64,000 bases of DNA from JBBREP01 sp036501845 (GCA_036501845.1 DASXZO010000157.1:1-64000); one strand, 5' to 3'. Shown: positions 23,752-32,773, counted from the stretch's first letter. The notes: generated from the letters alone by a model not told the origin. Translations and numbers: made by a program.

Positions 23752-26742
23752 ATGCCAGTCATTCCGCGCGCACGCGCACTCGTCGTTTCCGCACGATCAC
23801 TTGTGGCGATCGTCGCGTCAGTAGCCCTTACCGGTGTTGTCACAATCGCTGCAAGCACTCCGGCAGATACAGGTGCCGCGGCATCCACCGCACCGGGATT
23901 GCATCCCGACGCGGCATGGCTACGAGCCGACGCCGCGACGCGTGCCACGGTGCCGTATGCAGTGGTCGCCGGCCAGGCCCGCAACATCGGGCCGTTGGCA
24001 TCGACGCAGATGCTGCGGCTCGCGCTCTCGCTGCAGCCGCCCGACCCGGCCGGCGAGCAGCAATTCCTCGACGAGCTGCAAGACCCGCACTCGCCGAATT
24101 TCCACCACTACCTCACCGCGGCGCAGTGGAACGCGCGCTTCTCGCCGACGGCCGCCAACGAGAACGCCGTCGTGAATTGGGCCCGCGCGCAGGGCCTCAC
24201 GGTCACGAGCCGCTACGCGAACCGGATGCTCGTGGACGTCGCCGCCAACGTAGCCACGATCCAGCGAGCATTCGGTGTGCAGATCAATTCGTACGACATC
24301 GGCGGCAAGACACATTTCGCCAATGCCGCACCGCCCCAGCTCACCGGAGCGATGCAATCGATCATCCAATCGGTGCAGGGCCTCGACGACATCGAACAAA
24401 TGCAGCCATCGGCATCGCCGGCGACCGCCCACGAGCCCACCGGCGACGTGTACTCACCCGGACCAGCCGAACAGGCCGGACCGAGCGCAGACACGAGTGG
24501 CAGCCGCACACAACTCGCCGCGGCGACACGCGCCGCCGCCACGGTGCGGCCGAACAGCTCCAACGGCGGCTACGACCCCACCGACATCTACAACTCGAAC
24601 GCGTACGACTACGCAGCGCTCAACAACCTGAAGCACTGCTGCAATCCGAACCACGTGCCGAACTCGTCGCCGCCCCAAGGTTCGGTGGCGATCGCCACCA
24701 TCGGGCAACAGGCGGTGAGCGACATCACGGGATTCCACACTGAGTACCCGTACCTCGCCGACCTCTTCAACGAGGTGTTCATCGACGGCACACCGCCGCC
24801 CGGCGACGGTGAGGGCACCCTCGACGCGGAATGGGTGACCGCAACGGCCAACAGCTTCGGTTGCCAGTGCGACACCGCACACGTGTGGTTGTACGACGGG
24901 GCCAACACCAACGCGAGCACGTTCAGCGACATCTACAACCACATGTTGAACGACAACGTGGCTCGGGTGATGAGCGTGAGTTGGGGTTGTGCGGAGATCT
25001 TCTGCTCCACCGCAGCGATGATGGACAGCCAGCACGCGATCTTCAACGCCATGCTCGGGCAGGGCTGGACACTCGTCGGTATTTCGCACGACAAGGGTGC
25101 ATTCGCCGACTGCGCGCACCTCAGCGTGTCGTATCCCGGCTCCGATCCCGACGTGGTGAGCTCGGGCGGCACACGCTTGAACATCAGCGCGAACGGCAGC
25201 TTCGCGAGCCAGACTGCGTGGCAGCCGAACTCGTTTGGGTGTGCGAACAATGGTGGTGGGAGCGGCGGCGGTTGCAGTGCGCACTTCACCGCCGCGCCCT
25301 ACCAGATCGCCGCGAACACCGGGTGCGGGAACATGCGCGCCGTTCCCGACATCGCCCTCAACGCCGACTGGCTCAATACTCCGCAGAACATCTTCGTGAA
25401 CGGCGCGAAACAGGTGAACGGTGGCACCAGCATCGTCGCTCCGATGGTGGCGGGGTTCTTCGCCCAGGAGGACTCGTACATGCTGGCGATGGGCCAGGGA
25501 CCACTCGGCAACGGTGGAGCCTCGTTGTACGGCATCCACAACGGTGGCGCGCCCCACAATCCGTATTACGACATCACGAGCGGTTGCAACGGCAGCAGCC
25601 TGGGCGCCGGCTTCTGCGCCAAGGCGGGCTACGACCTCGTAACCGGGCTCGGGTCGGCCAACATGTTGCAGCTCGCGTGGGGCATCAACTGGCGCGAGAT
25701 CCCCGACGAGGGCCGTCCGACCGTGACGTTCTCGGGACCGGCGACGAACGTGTGGTTCAACGGCGTGACGCCTGACGTGAGCTGGACCGTCGCCGACACC
25801 AACGCCGGCCCGGTACAAAGCGGGCTCGCCGGGTTCAGTGAGAGCATCGACTCGAGTGTTCCCGACCCCACCGCGCACGCAACTCCAGGGAGCGGTGACC
25901 CGTTCTACAGCGGTCCGCAATTCCCGGGCCTCACGCACCTCGATGTCGACTGGGCGTTCCTCACCCAGGGCTGCCACACGGTGCACGTGATGGCGTGGGA
26001 CAACACCGGCTTGAGCAGTCAAGACCAGGCCTACGGACCGGTGTGCTTCGACAACGCGCCACCGAAGATCACCCAGGGCCCATCGGCGTTCCTGATCCCG
26101 ACGTCGACGATCCACTCCGATGGCGTGCCGGTCGACGTCGTGTGGAACGCCACCGACAATGCGAGCGGGGTGGCGTCGTACTCGGTGCAGCGCAAGGTGG
26201 ACAACGGGCCGTTCACCACGGTGCTCCTCGACTCGGACACCGACACCAGTGTCGGACAGGTCCTCGCGCCTGGTCACACGTATCAGTACCGGGTGAGTGC
26301 CACCGACGCCGCCGGCAACACGAGCGCGCCCACCACAGCGAAGGCGTTCAAGGTGAACCTCGTGCAGGAGAACCAGGGCGTCGTGTATTCGGCGGGCTGG
26401 GCGCGGCAGGCCCTGAAAGGTGCATCGGGAGGCTCGGTCGACTTCACGACGGCGAAGGCCAAGACCGCGAAGTTCACGTTCACGGGCAGCCAGGTCGGCT
26501 GGGTCACCACCGCGGCGACGAACCACGGCGCCGCGACGGTGTCGGTCGACGGCAAGGCGCCGGTGAAGATCGACACCAGCGTGCTCGCCGCGATCGTGCC
26601 GAACGCGGCAGTCGAGTCGATCCCCGCGACGATCGAGTTCACCCGTTCGTTCGCCCGCGGCAAGCACACGATCACCATCACGAACCTGGCGACGGCGAAG
26701 CGACCACGCATCGACCTCGACGCGTTCGTGTTCTTGAGCTGA
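23752..26742 (+). CDS. secreted sedolisin (S53) family peptidase, paralogue of the preceding gene
   Basis: 996 residues from ATG 23752 (a TTG at 23728 is in frame but less likely). A signal peptide covers about 1-45 (SLVAIVASVALTGVVTIAAS). The pro-domain has HHYLTAAQWNARFSP. Catalytic residues are Glu354 and Asp358 (EGTLD), Asp447 (SHDKGA, where the family usually has SGDxGA) and Ser560 (GGTSIVAP). The Gly-rich NNGGGSGGGCS loop and Cys positions match the first protease, as do the C-terminal Fn3-like region and the final VNLVQEN...VYSAGW domain. It is probably secreted and active at acidic pH like other sedolisins. It is followed by a hairpin and the convergent dtd gene. Confidence 0.88.
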   Translation: MPVIPRARALVVSARSLVAIVASVALTGVVTIAASTPADTGAAASTAPGLHPDAAWLRADAATRATVPYAVVAGQARNIGPLASTQMLRLALSLQPPDPAGEQQFLDELQDPHSPNFHHYLTAAQWNARFSPTAANENAVVNWARAQGLTVTSRYANRMLVDVAANVATIQRAFGVQINSYDIGGKTHFANAAPPQLTGAMQSIIQSVQGLDDIEQMQPSASPATAHEPTGDVYSPGPAEQAGPSADTSGSRTQLAAATRAAATVRPNSSNGGYDPTDIYNSNAYDYAALNNLKHCCNPNHVPNSSPPQGSVAIATIGQQAVSDITGFHTEYPYLADLFNEVFIDGTPPPGDGEGTLDAEWVTATANSFGCQCDTAHVWLYDGANTNASTFSDIYNHMLNDNVARVMSVSWGCAEIFCSTAAMMDSQHAIFNAMLGQGWTLVGISHDKGAFADCAHLSVSYPGSDPDVVSSGGTRLNISANGSFASQTAWQPNSFGCANNGGGSGGGCSAHFTAAPYQIAANTGCGNMRAVPDIALNADWLNTPQNIFVNGAKQVNGGTSIVAPMVAGFFAQEDSYMLAMGQGPLGNGGASLYGIHNGGAPHNPYYDITSGCNGSSLGAGFCAKAGYDLVTGLGSANMLQLAWGINWREIPDEGRPTVTFSGPATNVWFNGVTPDVSWTVADTNAGPVQSGLAGFSESIDSSVPDPTAHATPGSGDPFYSGPQFPGLTHLDVDWAFLTQGCHTVHVMAWDNTGLSSQDQAYGPVCFDNAPPKITQGPSAFLIPTSTIHSDGVPVDVVWNATDNASGVASYSVQRKVDNGPFTTVLLDSDTDTSVGQVLAPGHTYQYRVSATDAAGNTSAPTTAKAFKVNLVQENQGVVYSAGWARQALKGASGGSVDFTTAKAKTAKFTFTGSQVGWVTTAATNHGAATVSVDGKAPVKIDTSVLAAIVPNAAVESIPATIEFTRSFARGKHTITITNLATAKRPRIDLDAFVFLS

Positions 26743-26770
26743 CCCTGCTCCCCCAGGGTCGAGTGCGGGA

Positions 26771-26807
26771 CCCCGCCGGCTGTGCGCAACGACGCGCCCC
26801 GGCGGGG
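26771..26807. terminator. hairpin between the second sedolisin gene and dtd
   Basis: Perfect arms ccccgccgg (26771-26779) and ccggcgggg (26799-26807) lie between convergent genes and could terminate both. The loop is 19 bases and there is no T-run. Confidence 0.55.
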
Positions 26808-26833
26808 CCGCCGCGCGCCCATCTGTGTGGCAG

Positions 26834-27271
26834 TCAGACCTCGAGCAGCAACGTGACGGGGCCGTCGTTCACGAGCGCAACGTGCATGTCGGCGCGGAAG
26901 CGGCCGGTCTCGACGGCTGCGCCGAGCGCGCGCAGCGCGCCGACGAACTCCTCCACCAGTGGTTCGGCCTGATCCGGTGGCGCCGCGTTCACCCACGAGG
27001 GTCTGCGCCCGCGCGTGGTGTCGCCGTAGAGCGTGAACTGGCTGACGACGAGTAGCGGGAGCGCTCTATCGGCTGCCGACTCGTTCATCACGCCGTCGTC
27101 ATCGTCGAAGATGCGCAGCCGCCACGCCTTGTCGGCAAGCTTCGCGGCAATCGCCGGCGTGTCGGTGTGCGTGACGCCGAGCAACACGACCAGACCGGTC
27201 TCGATTGCGCAAACCAGGTCGCCGCCGACACTGACCGACGCCGACGTGACTCGTTGGACGAGCGCGCGCAC
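26834..27271 (-). CDS. dtd: D-aminoacyl-tRNA deacylase
   Basis: Hydrolyses D-amino acids mischarged onto tRNA (D-Tyr-tRNA deacylase, DTD1 type). It has 145 residues, the normal length. The N terminus VRALVQRVTSASVSVGG is canonical and fixes the GTG start at 27271; the open extension to 27592 runs antisense through the flavin reductase gene. The catalytic SQFTLYGD motif, the GRRPSW segment and the C-terminal NDGPVT cross-subunit motif are all present. (The usual Gly-cisPro pair is GP here.) It is divergent from the flavin reductase-like gene, with 121 bases between them. Confidence 0.95.
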   Translation of the reverse strand: MRALVQRVTSASVSVGGDLVCAIETGLVVLLGVTHTDTPAIAAKLADKAWRLRIFDDDDGVMNESAADRALPLLVVSQFTLYGDTTRGRRPSWVNAAPPDQAEPLVEEFVGALRALGAAVETGRFRADMHVALVNDGPVTLLLEV

Positions 27272-27392
27272 CGCGGCGAAGGTACCGGCTACTCGCGCGA
27301 CGCGACCGGATCGGAGCGCGTCAGTCGTCGAGCCAGCGCCGTGCCTACGCTGCGCGAGTCGAGCGACCGCAGCAAACACGAGGTGAGAGACG

Positions 27393-27977
27393 TTGATCGA
27401 TGCCAAGTTGAAGCGGGCGCTCGGGCAGATGATCAAGGGCGTACAGGTGGTTGCGAGCACGCACGACGGCGTGACGCGCGCGTACACCTCGCACTGGGTC
27501 ACGCAAGTGGCGTTCGAGGAGCCGATCGTGATGGCGTCGGTGTCGCCGAAGCACGACACGCATCCGATCCTGGCGGCCGCGGGATGGTTCACGGTGTCGG
27601 TGTGTGCCGCCGACCAGGTGGATGCGGGCCAGTACTTCAGTTATCCGGGCCGCAAGTTCCATTACCTCGCCGAGGAGTTCCTCACCACGAGCGACGACGG
27701 CTTTCCCTACCTCGCCGACTGCTTGTCGTGGTTCCGGGCCGAGACCTTCGAACGCAAGCCGATGGCCGATCACGAGCTGTTCTTCGCGCGCGTCACCCAC
27801 TATGGCTACGGACGTTTGAAGGAACCGCCGCTCGTCTACTCCAGCCGCCACGGCTGGCGGAAGGCCGCCGAGAAGGCGCGCCCTCCGGGCGTGAGCATCC
27901 GCGATCAGCTCCTCGAGCGGCTCGCGGCCTCTGGCTATGACGCGCCCGCGGGCGACGACGACGAAGACGACGGTTGA
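27393..27977 (+). CDS. flavin reductase-like FMN-binding protein
   Basis: A 194-residue protein of the flavin reductase-like domain family: KRALGQMIKGVQVVASTHDG, then TRAYTSHWVTQVAFEEPIVMASVSPKHDTHPIL, the FMN-phosphate and isoalloxazine contacts of the split beta-barrel fold. The family includes FMN reductases of two-component monooxygenases and diverse flavoproteins. The start is TTG 27393, supported by a GAGGTGAGA ribosome site at about 27380-27388; no ATG or GTG in frame gives the conserved N terminus. The C terminus is strongly acidic (DDDEDDG). It ends six bases before the convergent aldolase stop. The partner monooxygenase is unknown. Confidence 0.8.
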   Translation: MIDAKLKRALGQMIKGVQVVASTHDGVTRAYTSHWVTQVAFEEPIVMASVSPKHDTHPILAAAGWFTVSVCAADQVDAGQYFSYPGRKFHYLAEEFLTTSDDGFPYLADCLSWFRAETFERKPMADHELFFARVTHYGYGRLKEPPLVYSSRHGWRKAAEKARPPGVSIRDQLLERLAASGYDAPAGDDDEDDG

Positions 27978-27983
27978 AGCCGG

Positions 27984-29003
27984 CTACGCGGCCTGTTCCA
28001 TCGACGCGTCGTACTTGCCGTCGCGCGCAAGGCCGTTGAGCTTGGCGCGCTTGGCGTAGGCCGCCTGGCCGTCGGCGAGCTTGGCGTCCTCGCCACCCCA
28101 TGCCTGGAGCGCCGGTGCCTGCAACGCACGCCCGTACGAGAACGAGAACTCCCACGGGTGCGGGCCGCGTTTGCTGATGGCGTCGAGGTTGGCCGTTGCC
28201 TCGGCGTCGCCCTGACCGCCGGACAGGAACACGATGCCGGGCACGGCCGCGGGTACCACCTCGCGGAAGCACGCGATCGTGGCCTCGGCCACCTGGTCGG
28301 GTGTGGCCTTGCCGCCGCTCCACTTCTTCCCGGGGATCACCATGTTCGGCTTGAGCAACGCGCCGGGCAGATCGATGCGCTGGTCGAAGCATTCGGCGAA
28401 CACCGTGTGCAGCGTGCGCCGGGTCACGTCGAAACACGTCTCGATCGAGTGGGCACCGTCCATCAGTACCTCGGGCTCGATGATCGGCACGATGTCCTCG
28501 GCCTGGCACAGCGCGGCGTAGCGGGCGAGGCCCTGCGCGTTCACGTCGAGGCAATACTGGCTCGGCATGCCCGTGGTGGTGTCGATGTCGATGACGGCGC
28601 GCCACTTCGCGAACCGGGCGCCGAGCTCGCGGTACTCGGCGAGCCGGGCGCGCAACCCGTCGAGGCCTTCGGTGACGAGCTCGCCCGGAGCCGCCGGCAA
28701 CGGCACGGTTCCTTTGTCGACCTTGATGCCGGGGATCACACCCTGGCCCTCGAGGATCGACACCAGCGTGCGGCCGTCGGCCGCGCTCTGACGGATCGTC
28801 TCGTCGAACAGGATCACGCCGGAGATGTGGTTCGATGCCCCCGCGGTGGTGAACAGCATCTCGCGGTAGGCGCGGCGACGGTCTTCGGTGCTCTCGCAGC
28901 CGATGCTGTCGAAACGCTTCTTGATCGTGCCGCTCGACTCGTCGGCGGCGAGGATCCCCTTACCCGGCGCAACGAGAGCGCGGGCGACATCGTGCAGACT
29001 CAT
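27984..29003 (-). CDS. class I fructose-bisphosphate aldolase
   Basis: Cleaves fructose-1,6-bisphosphate to DHAP and GAP through a Schiff-base lysine. It has 339 residues and is of the eukaryote-like class I type. The N terminus has GKGILAADESSGTIKKRF with the family's phosphate-binding Ser and Lys residues. The Schiff-base Lys is in GALLKPNMVIPG, the VPIIEPEVLMDG strand provides the catalytic Glu, and the C-terminal IVFLSGGQGDAEATANL binds phosphate. The ATG at 29003 is preceded by a good GGAGGG ribosome site. A large palindrome (29079-29122) lies about 75 bases upstream of the start and could be an operator or the terminator of the upstream gene. Confidence 0.94.
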   Translation of the reverse strand: MSLHDVARALVAPGKGILAADESSGTIKKRFDSIGCESTEDRRRAYREMLFTTAGASNHISGVILFDETIRQSAADGRTLVSILEGQGVIPGIKVDKGTVPLPAAPGELVTEGLDGLRARLAEYRELGARFAKWRAVIDIDTTTGMPSQYCLDVNAQGLARYAALCQAEDIVPIIEPEVLMDGAHSIETCFDVTRRTLHTVFAECFDQRIDLPGALLKPNMVIPGKKWSGGKATPDQVAEATIACFREVVPAAVPGIVFLSGGQGDAEATANLDAISKRGPHPWEFSFSYGRALQAPALQAWGGEDAKLADGQAAYAKRAKLNGLARDGKYDASMEQAA

Positions 29004-29078
29004 CGATCCCTCCAGGGACACGTTTTCGAGACCCTCAATATTGCCGCAACCTACGAGCCCCACCCCAACCATGTGACT

Positions 29079-29122
29079 GTGGTCCCATAAACAGTTGACT
29101 TGTCGACTGTTCGTGGGACCAC
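29079..29122. repeat. near-perfect 44-bp palindrome upstream of the aldolase gene
   Basis: The arms at 29079-29099 (gtggtccca...acagttgac) and 29102-29122 (gtcgactgt...tgggaccac) are reverse complements at 18 of 21 positions around a two-base loop. It begins 12 bases after the stop of the hemolysin III-like gene and lies upstream of the aldolase on the same strand. It is either a strong terminator for the former or an operator for the latter. The tiny loop and symmetry resemble a DNA-binding site as much as an RNA hairpin. Confidence 0.6.
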
Positions 29123-29134
29123 GGCGCCAGGCGG

Positions 29135-29827
29135 TCAGGCGCGGATGAGCAGGAGGATCATCGTGTAGTGGCAGGCCGCAGCCGCCACCGTCATCACGTG
29201 CCAGGCCTCGTGGTAGCCGAAGGTCCGGGGCCGCAGTGTGGGCCATTCCCGACCGAAGCCGATGGCACCCAACGTGTAGAGCACCCCACCTGTGCCCATC
29301 AGGATCAGCTCGGGTGTGGTGAGCGAGTGCACGATCACCGGCAGCGCCACCACGGCGAGCCAGCCGAAGGCGATGTAGAGCACACCGGCGTGACGGTCCG
29401 TCCAGTTCCACAACACGATTGTGAGGGTCACGCCCACGGCCGCGATCGTCCACACGATCGCGAGCAGCGTGATGCCCCAGCCCGGCCTCAGCGCGAGCAG
29501 GGTGATCGGTGTGTATGTGCCGGCGATCAGCACGAAGATCATGGCGTGATCGAGCCGCTGCATGACGGCGCGCACCCGCGGGGTCCAGCGGCCGCGGTGG
29601 TAGGCCGCCGACGCGCCGAAGAGCAGGGCCATCGACGCCCCGTAGAGCGCCGCGGCCACATACGAGGAGGCATGCCGACCGGCGAGGATCAACAGCAGCG
29701 TCGCCGGGAAGGTGAGCAAGAACGCGAGCTGATGGAGCCGGCCCCGAAAGCGCGGCTTCTCGAACAGTGCTGCAACCGCCCCGGATTCCACGATGAAACC
29801 GTATCGACCGCTACAAGTCGGTGTCAC
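29135..29827 (-). CDS. hemolysin III/PAQR family membrane protein
   Basis: A 230-residue seven-helix membrane protein of the YqfA/hemolysin III (PAQR) family. Family metal-site hallmarks are visible: SAAYHRGRW in helix 2, the RLDHAMIFVLIAGTYTPITL stretch around helix 3 and GYHEAWHVMTVAAAACHY in the last helix. The His and Asp residues of these motifs bind zinc in PAQR proteins and support a hydrolase-like role. The name hemolysin reflects one old assay and does not imply toxicity. The start is ATG 29827 or a downstream GTG (VESGAVAAL). A large palindrome follows the stop. Confidence 0.88.
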   Translation of the reverse strand: MTPTCSGRYGFIVESGAVAALFEKPRFRGRLHQLAFLLTFPATLLLILAGRHASSYVAAALYGASMALLFGASAAYHRGRWTPRVRAVMQRLDHAMIFVLIAGTYTPITLLALRPGWGITLLAIVWTIAAVGVTLTIVLWNWTDRHAGVLYIAFGWLAVVALPVIVHSLTTPELILMGTGGVLYTLGAIGFGREWPTLRPRTFGYHEAWHVMTVAAAACHYTMILLLIRA

Positions 29828-29882
29828 GGGTTCGTAGGTGAAGTCTCAGCAAATCGTGCAGCGAGTCACACGGCGGTCACGA

Positions 29883-31016
29883 TCAATTGCGGTCGATCGT
29901 GGTGGGGCCGGCCGTGCCGGGGAGCTCCACCGGCGCGAGTTGCGAGGCCGACGTGTCGACGACCTCGGCGAGCGGCGCCTTCACCACGAAGGCGCTCGGG
30001 ACCCCGCTGCGTGAAACGACCGCGTAGCGCCCGTCGAAGTCGAGCCCGGTGGGCACGTAGGCCTTGGTCGCGATCGGAACCCGCTCCAGGACGGTTCCAG
30101 TGGCGACGTCGTTCACCGCCAGGTCGCCGCTCACGAGATACGCGATGCGCTTGCCGTCGGGCGAGATCACCGCGTTGCTCACCTTGCCGATCGAGAGGTT
30201 GCCGGCAACCACGTTCGGGAGCGAATTGTCGAAGCTGCCGTCGGCATGCTGGTACAGCACGAACGGACCGCCTTCAGGGCTGAACCCCGAGAGCACGAAC
30301 AGATTTCCGGCGATCGACACTCGGTCGAGCGTGGTGCCGGGAGCAATCGACAATTCTGTCGCGACGAACGCGCCCGTCTCGAGATCGAACAGCCTCACAA
30401 AACGCGCGTTGTCGTGCAGCAAGTCGGGGTGGACGTCGAGCGTGATCGCAACCCAGTCTCCCTGATAGGTGCCGGCACCGAGCAGCGTCAGATCGGGGAG
30501 GGTTTGCGGTTCACCGCCCCAGTGGGTGACAGTGATCGCGTTGTCGCCGCCCAAGAGGTGAATGCGGTTCGGAACGGCGAACGCGAGTCGCGGGTCGCCT
30601 CCGGTGACCTCAGTGCTCCCCGACGCAGAGACGTCGACGACGTTGCCGTCGATCACCGACGTGACCGGCGGACCGATCCACGCGGACGCGGGAACTGTGG
30701 AGGTCGTCGTGGTGGGCGCGACGGATGTGGTCGTCGCTTCGGTGGTCGTCGACCCGGGCTCGGTGGCGGTCGTGGTGGCAGGTTCGGCGGTTGTGGTGGA
30801 GTCGGGCGCGGCGATGTGCACGTTCGGGTGGGTGTCGCCATTGCGCGCCACGGCTACGCCGCCTCCCACACCCCCGACGACGATGACCGCGGTGATCGCG
30901 GCGAGCACGCGGCGCCGGCGCAGGCGCTGCCGCGGAAGCGCGGGGTCGACCGCGACCGGCACAACCGCCCGCAGACCGCGACCGGCGGCGCGAGCGCGGT
31001 CTTCGAAGTCGCTCAT
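29883..31016 (-). CDS. membrane-anchored, Thr-rich secreted protein coupled to an ECF sigma factor
   Basis: A 377-residue type II membrane protein. It has a short Arg-rich cytoplasmic tail (about 1-36), one membrane helix (VLAAITAVIVVGGVGGGVAVA, about 38-58), a roughly 45-residue Thr/Pro/Glu linker and an exported domain with a WD/beta-propeller flavour (VISPDGKRIAYLVSGDLAV). The ATG at 31016 overlaps the sigma factor stop (ATGA), so it is the second gene of a sigma-factor pair. That position is normally held by an anti-sigma factor, but the cytoplasmic tail lacks the HxxxCxxC zinc motif and is very short. It may be a non-classical regulator or a sensor. The exact role is unproven. Confidence 0.7.
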   Translation of the reverse strand: MSDFEDRARAAGRGLRAVVPVAVDPALPRQRLRRRRVLAAITAVIVVGGVGGGVAVARNGDTHPNVHIAAPDSTTTAEPATTTATEPGSTTTEATTTSVAPTTTTSTVPASAWIGPPVTSVIDGNVVDVSASGSTEVTGGDPRLAFAVPNRIHLLGGDNAITVTHWGGEPQTLPDLTLLGAGTYQGDWVAITLDVHPDLLHDNARFVRLFDLETGAFVATELSIAPGTTLDRVSIAGNLFVLSGFSPEGGPFVLYQHADGSFDNSLPNVVAGNLSIGKVSNAVISPDGKRIAYLVSGDLAVNDVATGTVLERVPIATKAYVPTGLDFDGRYAVVSRSGVPSAFVVKAPLAEVVDTSASQLAPVELPGTAGPTTIDRN

Positions 31017-31570
31017 GTCGACTCTCCTTCGAACTGTGCGCGCAATGTGTCGCGCGCCTGGGCGAGCGTCGCTCGCACCGTTCCTTCGGCGATGCCGAGC
31101 AGGAGCGCGATCTCGGCCGTGGGCTGGTCGTCGCCGTAGAACAGCGCCACCACCTGCGCCTGGCGCGCCGGGAGCGCGCGCACGAGGCGCCAGAACTCGT
31201 CGACCTCCGGATCGATCGCCACCGCATCGTCGCCGCCGCGCCGCGATCGCAGACGCGTGACGGCCCGCAGTTCCGCACCACGCCGCCGCAGCGCCGACGT
31301 GGTGTCGTGCAGCACGATGCGCCGCACGAACGCACCGGGCTTGTCGTACTCGCGCACCTTCGACCAGCGCGCGAGGGTCTTCACCATCGCGTCCTGCACG
31401 ATCTCCTCGGCCACATCGCGCCGGCCGCACAGCGCGTAGGCGAGCCGCACGAGTTGCGGGTACTCGCGCCGGTACATCGCGTCGAAAGCGTCTCCGCCCC
31501 CGCTCGCCCGCGGCTCGCGCCCCGAGGGGCGGTCCGCGACGTTGTCGGCCGCCACGATCACACCACCCAC
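31013..31570 (-). CDS. RNA polymerase ECF sigma factor (SigE-family)
   Basis: A 185-residue group 4 sigma factor. Region 2 (about 28-95) contains FDAMYRREYPQLVRLAYALCG, then AEEIVQDAMVKTLARWSKV for -10 recognition. Region 4 (about 125-180) has LPARQAQVVALFYGDDQPTAEIALLLGIAEGTVRATLAQARDTL, a helix-turn-helix for -35 recognition. It resembles the actinobacterial SigE/ECF families whose regulators are membrane proteins encoded next door. The downstream gene overlaps by ATGA and encodes a single-pass membrane protein. ATG 31570 is taken; a start nearer region 2 is possible. Confidence 0.9.
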   Translation of the reverse strand: MGGVIVAADNVADRPSGREPRASGGGDAFDAMYRREYPQLVRLAYALCGRRDVAEEIVQDAMVKTLARWSKVREYDKPGAFVRRIVLHDTTSALRRRGAELRAVTRLRSRRGGDDAVAIDPEVDEFWRLVRALPARQAQVVALFYGDDQPTAEIALLLGIAEGTVRATLAQARDTLRAQFEGEST

Positions 31571-31603
31571 ACGATCGAGCGCCGCCCGGCGCTTAGTGAG
31601 GCC

Positions 31604-32773
31604 TTACTGGTGGCCCATGCCGACGCCTTGCGACCGCTGGAGCGACTTGCCCTCGGTCTGCAGCGCCGGTGCCACCATCACTTCGGCCTTCTGGAACTCC
31701 TTGAGCGACTCGTGACCGGTGGTGGCCATCGAGGTGCGGAGTCCGCCGAAGATGTTCAGCGTGCCGTCGTTCTCGTGCGCCGGACCCACGAGGATCTCGG
31801 CGAGCGTGCCCTTCTTCCCGGCGTAGACACGCGCGCCGCGCGGCAGCGTGGGGTGGAAGGTGGCCATGCCCCAGTGGTAGCCGTGGCCCGGCGCTTCGTA
31901 CGCACCCGCGAGCGGCGAACCGATCATCACCGCGTCGGCACCGCAGGCGACCGCCTTGGCCACGTCGCCGCCGCCGCGCATCCCGCCATCGGCAATCACG
32001 TGCACGTACACACCCGTCTCGACGAGGTGGCGCATGCGCGCACCGGCTGCGTCGGCGATCGCGGTGGCCTGAGGCACGCCGATACCGAGCACGCCGCGCG
32101 TGGTGCAGGCGTGGCCCGGGCCGACACCCACGAGGATGCCTGCGGCGCCGGTGCGCATGAGATGCAGCGCAGTGGAGTACGACGCACAGCCGCCGACGAT
32201 CACCGGCATGTCGAGCGAGCGGATGAACTTCTTGAGGTTGAGCGGCTGGCGCTCAGGGTCCTTCGACACGTGCTCGGCCGATACGACGGTGCCCTGGATC
32301 ACGAGCACGTCGAGGCCGGCCTCGATGGCGATCGGCGAGAGCGACTCGACCCGCTGCGGCGTGAGCGAAGCGCACGACACCACACCGGCGGCGGTGATCT
32401 CCTCGATCCGCCGGCCGATCAGCTCTGGCTTCAAGGGCTCTTGGTAGAGCTCCTGCATCCGGCGCGTGGCCTTCTCGGGGTCGAGCGACGCGATTTCCTC
32501 GTAAATCGACTGCGGATCCTCGTACTTCGTCCAGAGACCCTCGAGGTTCAAGCACGCGAGCCCGCCGAGGCGACCGATCTCGATTGCGCTCGCCGGCGAC
32601 ACCACGCCGTCCATGGCGCTCGCCATCATCGGCAGGTCGAAGGTGAACTCCGCGAGCTGCCAGCGGATGTCGACATCCTCGGGATCGCGCGTGCGGCGAC
32701 TCGGGACAATGGCGATGTCGTCGAAGCCGTACGCCCGTCGTCCAGACTTGCCGATGCCGATCTCGACTTCCAC
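31604..32773 (-). CDS. guaB3: GuaB3 family IMP dehydrogenase-related protein
   Basis: A 389-residue TIM-barrel protein of the GuaB3 family, the actinobacterial IMP dehydrogenase paralogue; its precise reaction is debated. The N terminus EIGIGKSGRRAYGFDDIAIVPSRRTR is characteristic. The barrel holds MMASAMDGVVSPASAIEIG, GILVGVGPGHACTTRGVLGIGVPQATAI (the catalytic Cys-loop equivalent) and VIADGGMRGGGDVAKAVACGADAVMIGSPLAG. There is no CBS pair, which matches the GuaB3 length. The GTG at 32773 is preceded by a GGAG/GAGGAG ribosome site about nine bases upstream. It is upstream of the ECF sigma gene on the same strand, 33 bases away. Confidence 0.88.
   Translation of the reverse strand: MEVEIGIGKSGRRAYGFDDIAIVPSRRTRDPEDVDIRWQLAEFTFDLPMMASAMDGVVSPASAIEIGRLGGLACLNLEGLWTKYEDPQSIYEEIASLDPEKATRRMQELYQEPLKPELIGRRIEEITAAGVVSCASLTPQRVESLSPIAIEAGLDVLVIQGTVVSAEHVSKDPERQPLNLKKFIRSLDMPVIVGGCASYSTALHLMRTGAAGILVGVGPGHACTTRGVLGIGVPQATAIADAAGARMRHLVETGVYVHVIADGGMRGGGDVAKAVACGADAVMIGSPLAGAYEAPGHGYHWGMATFHPTLPRGARVYAGKKGTLAEILVGPAHENDGTLNIFGGLRTSMATTGHESLKEFQKAEVMVAPALQTEGKSLQRSQGVGMGHQ

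Noticed and set aside
24454..26667. A 737-codon antisense open frame across the second sedolisin gene.
   Set aside because: Arg/His/Val-rich with no motif, and fully explained by the codon bias of the sense gene.
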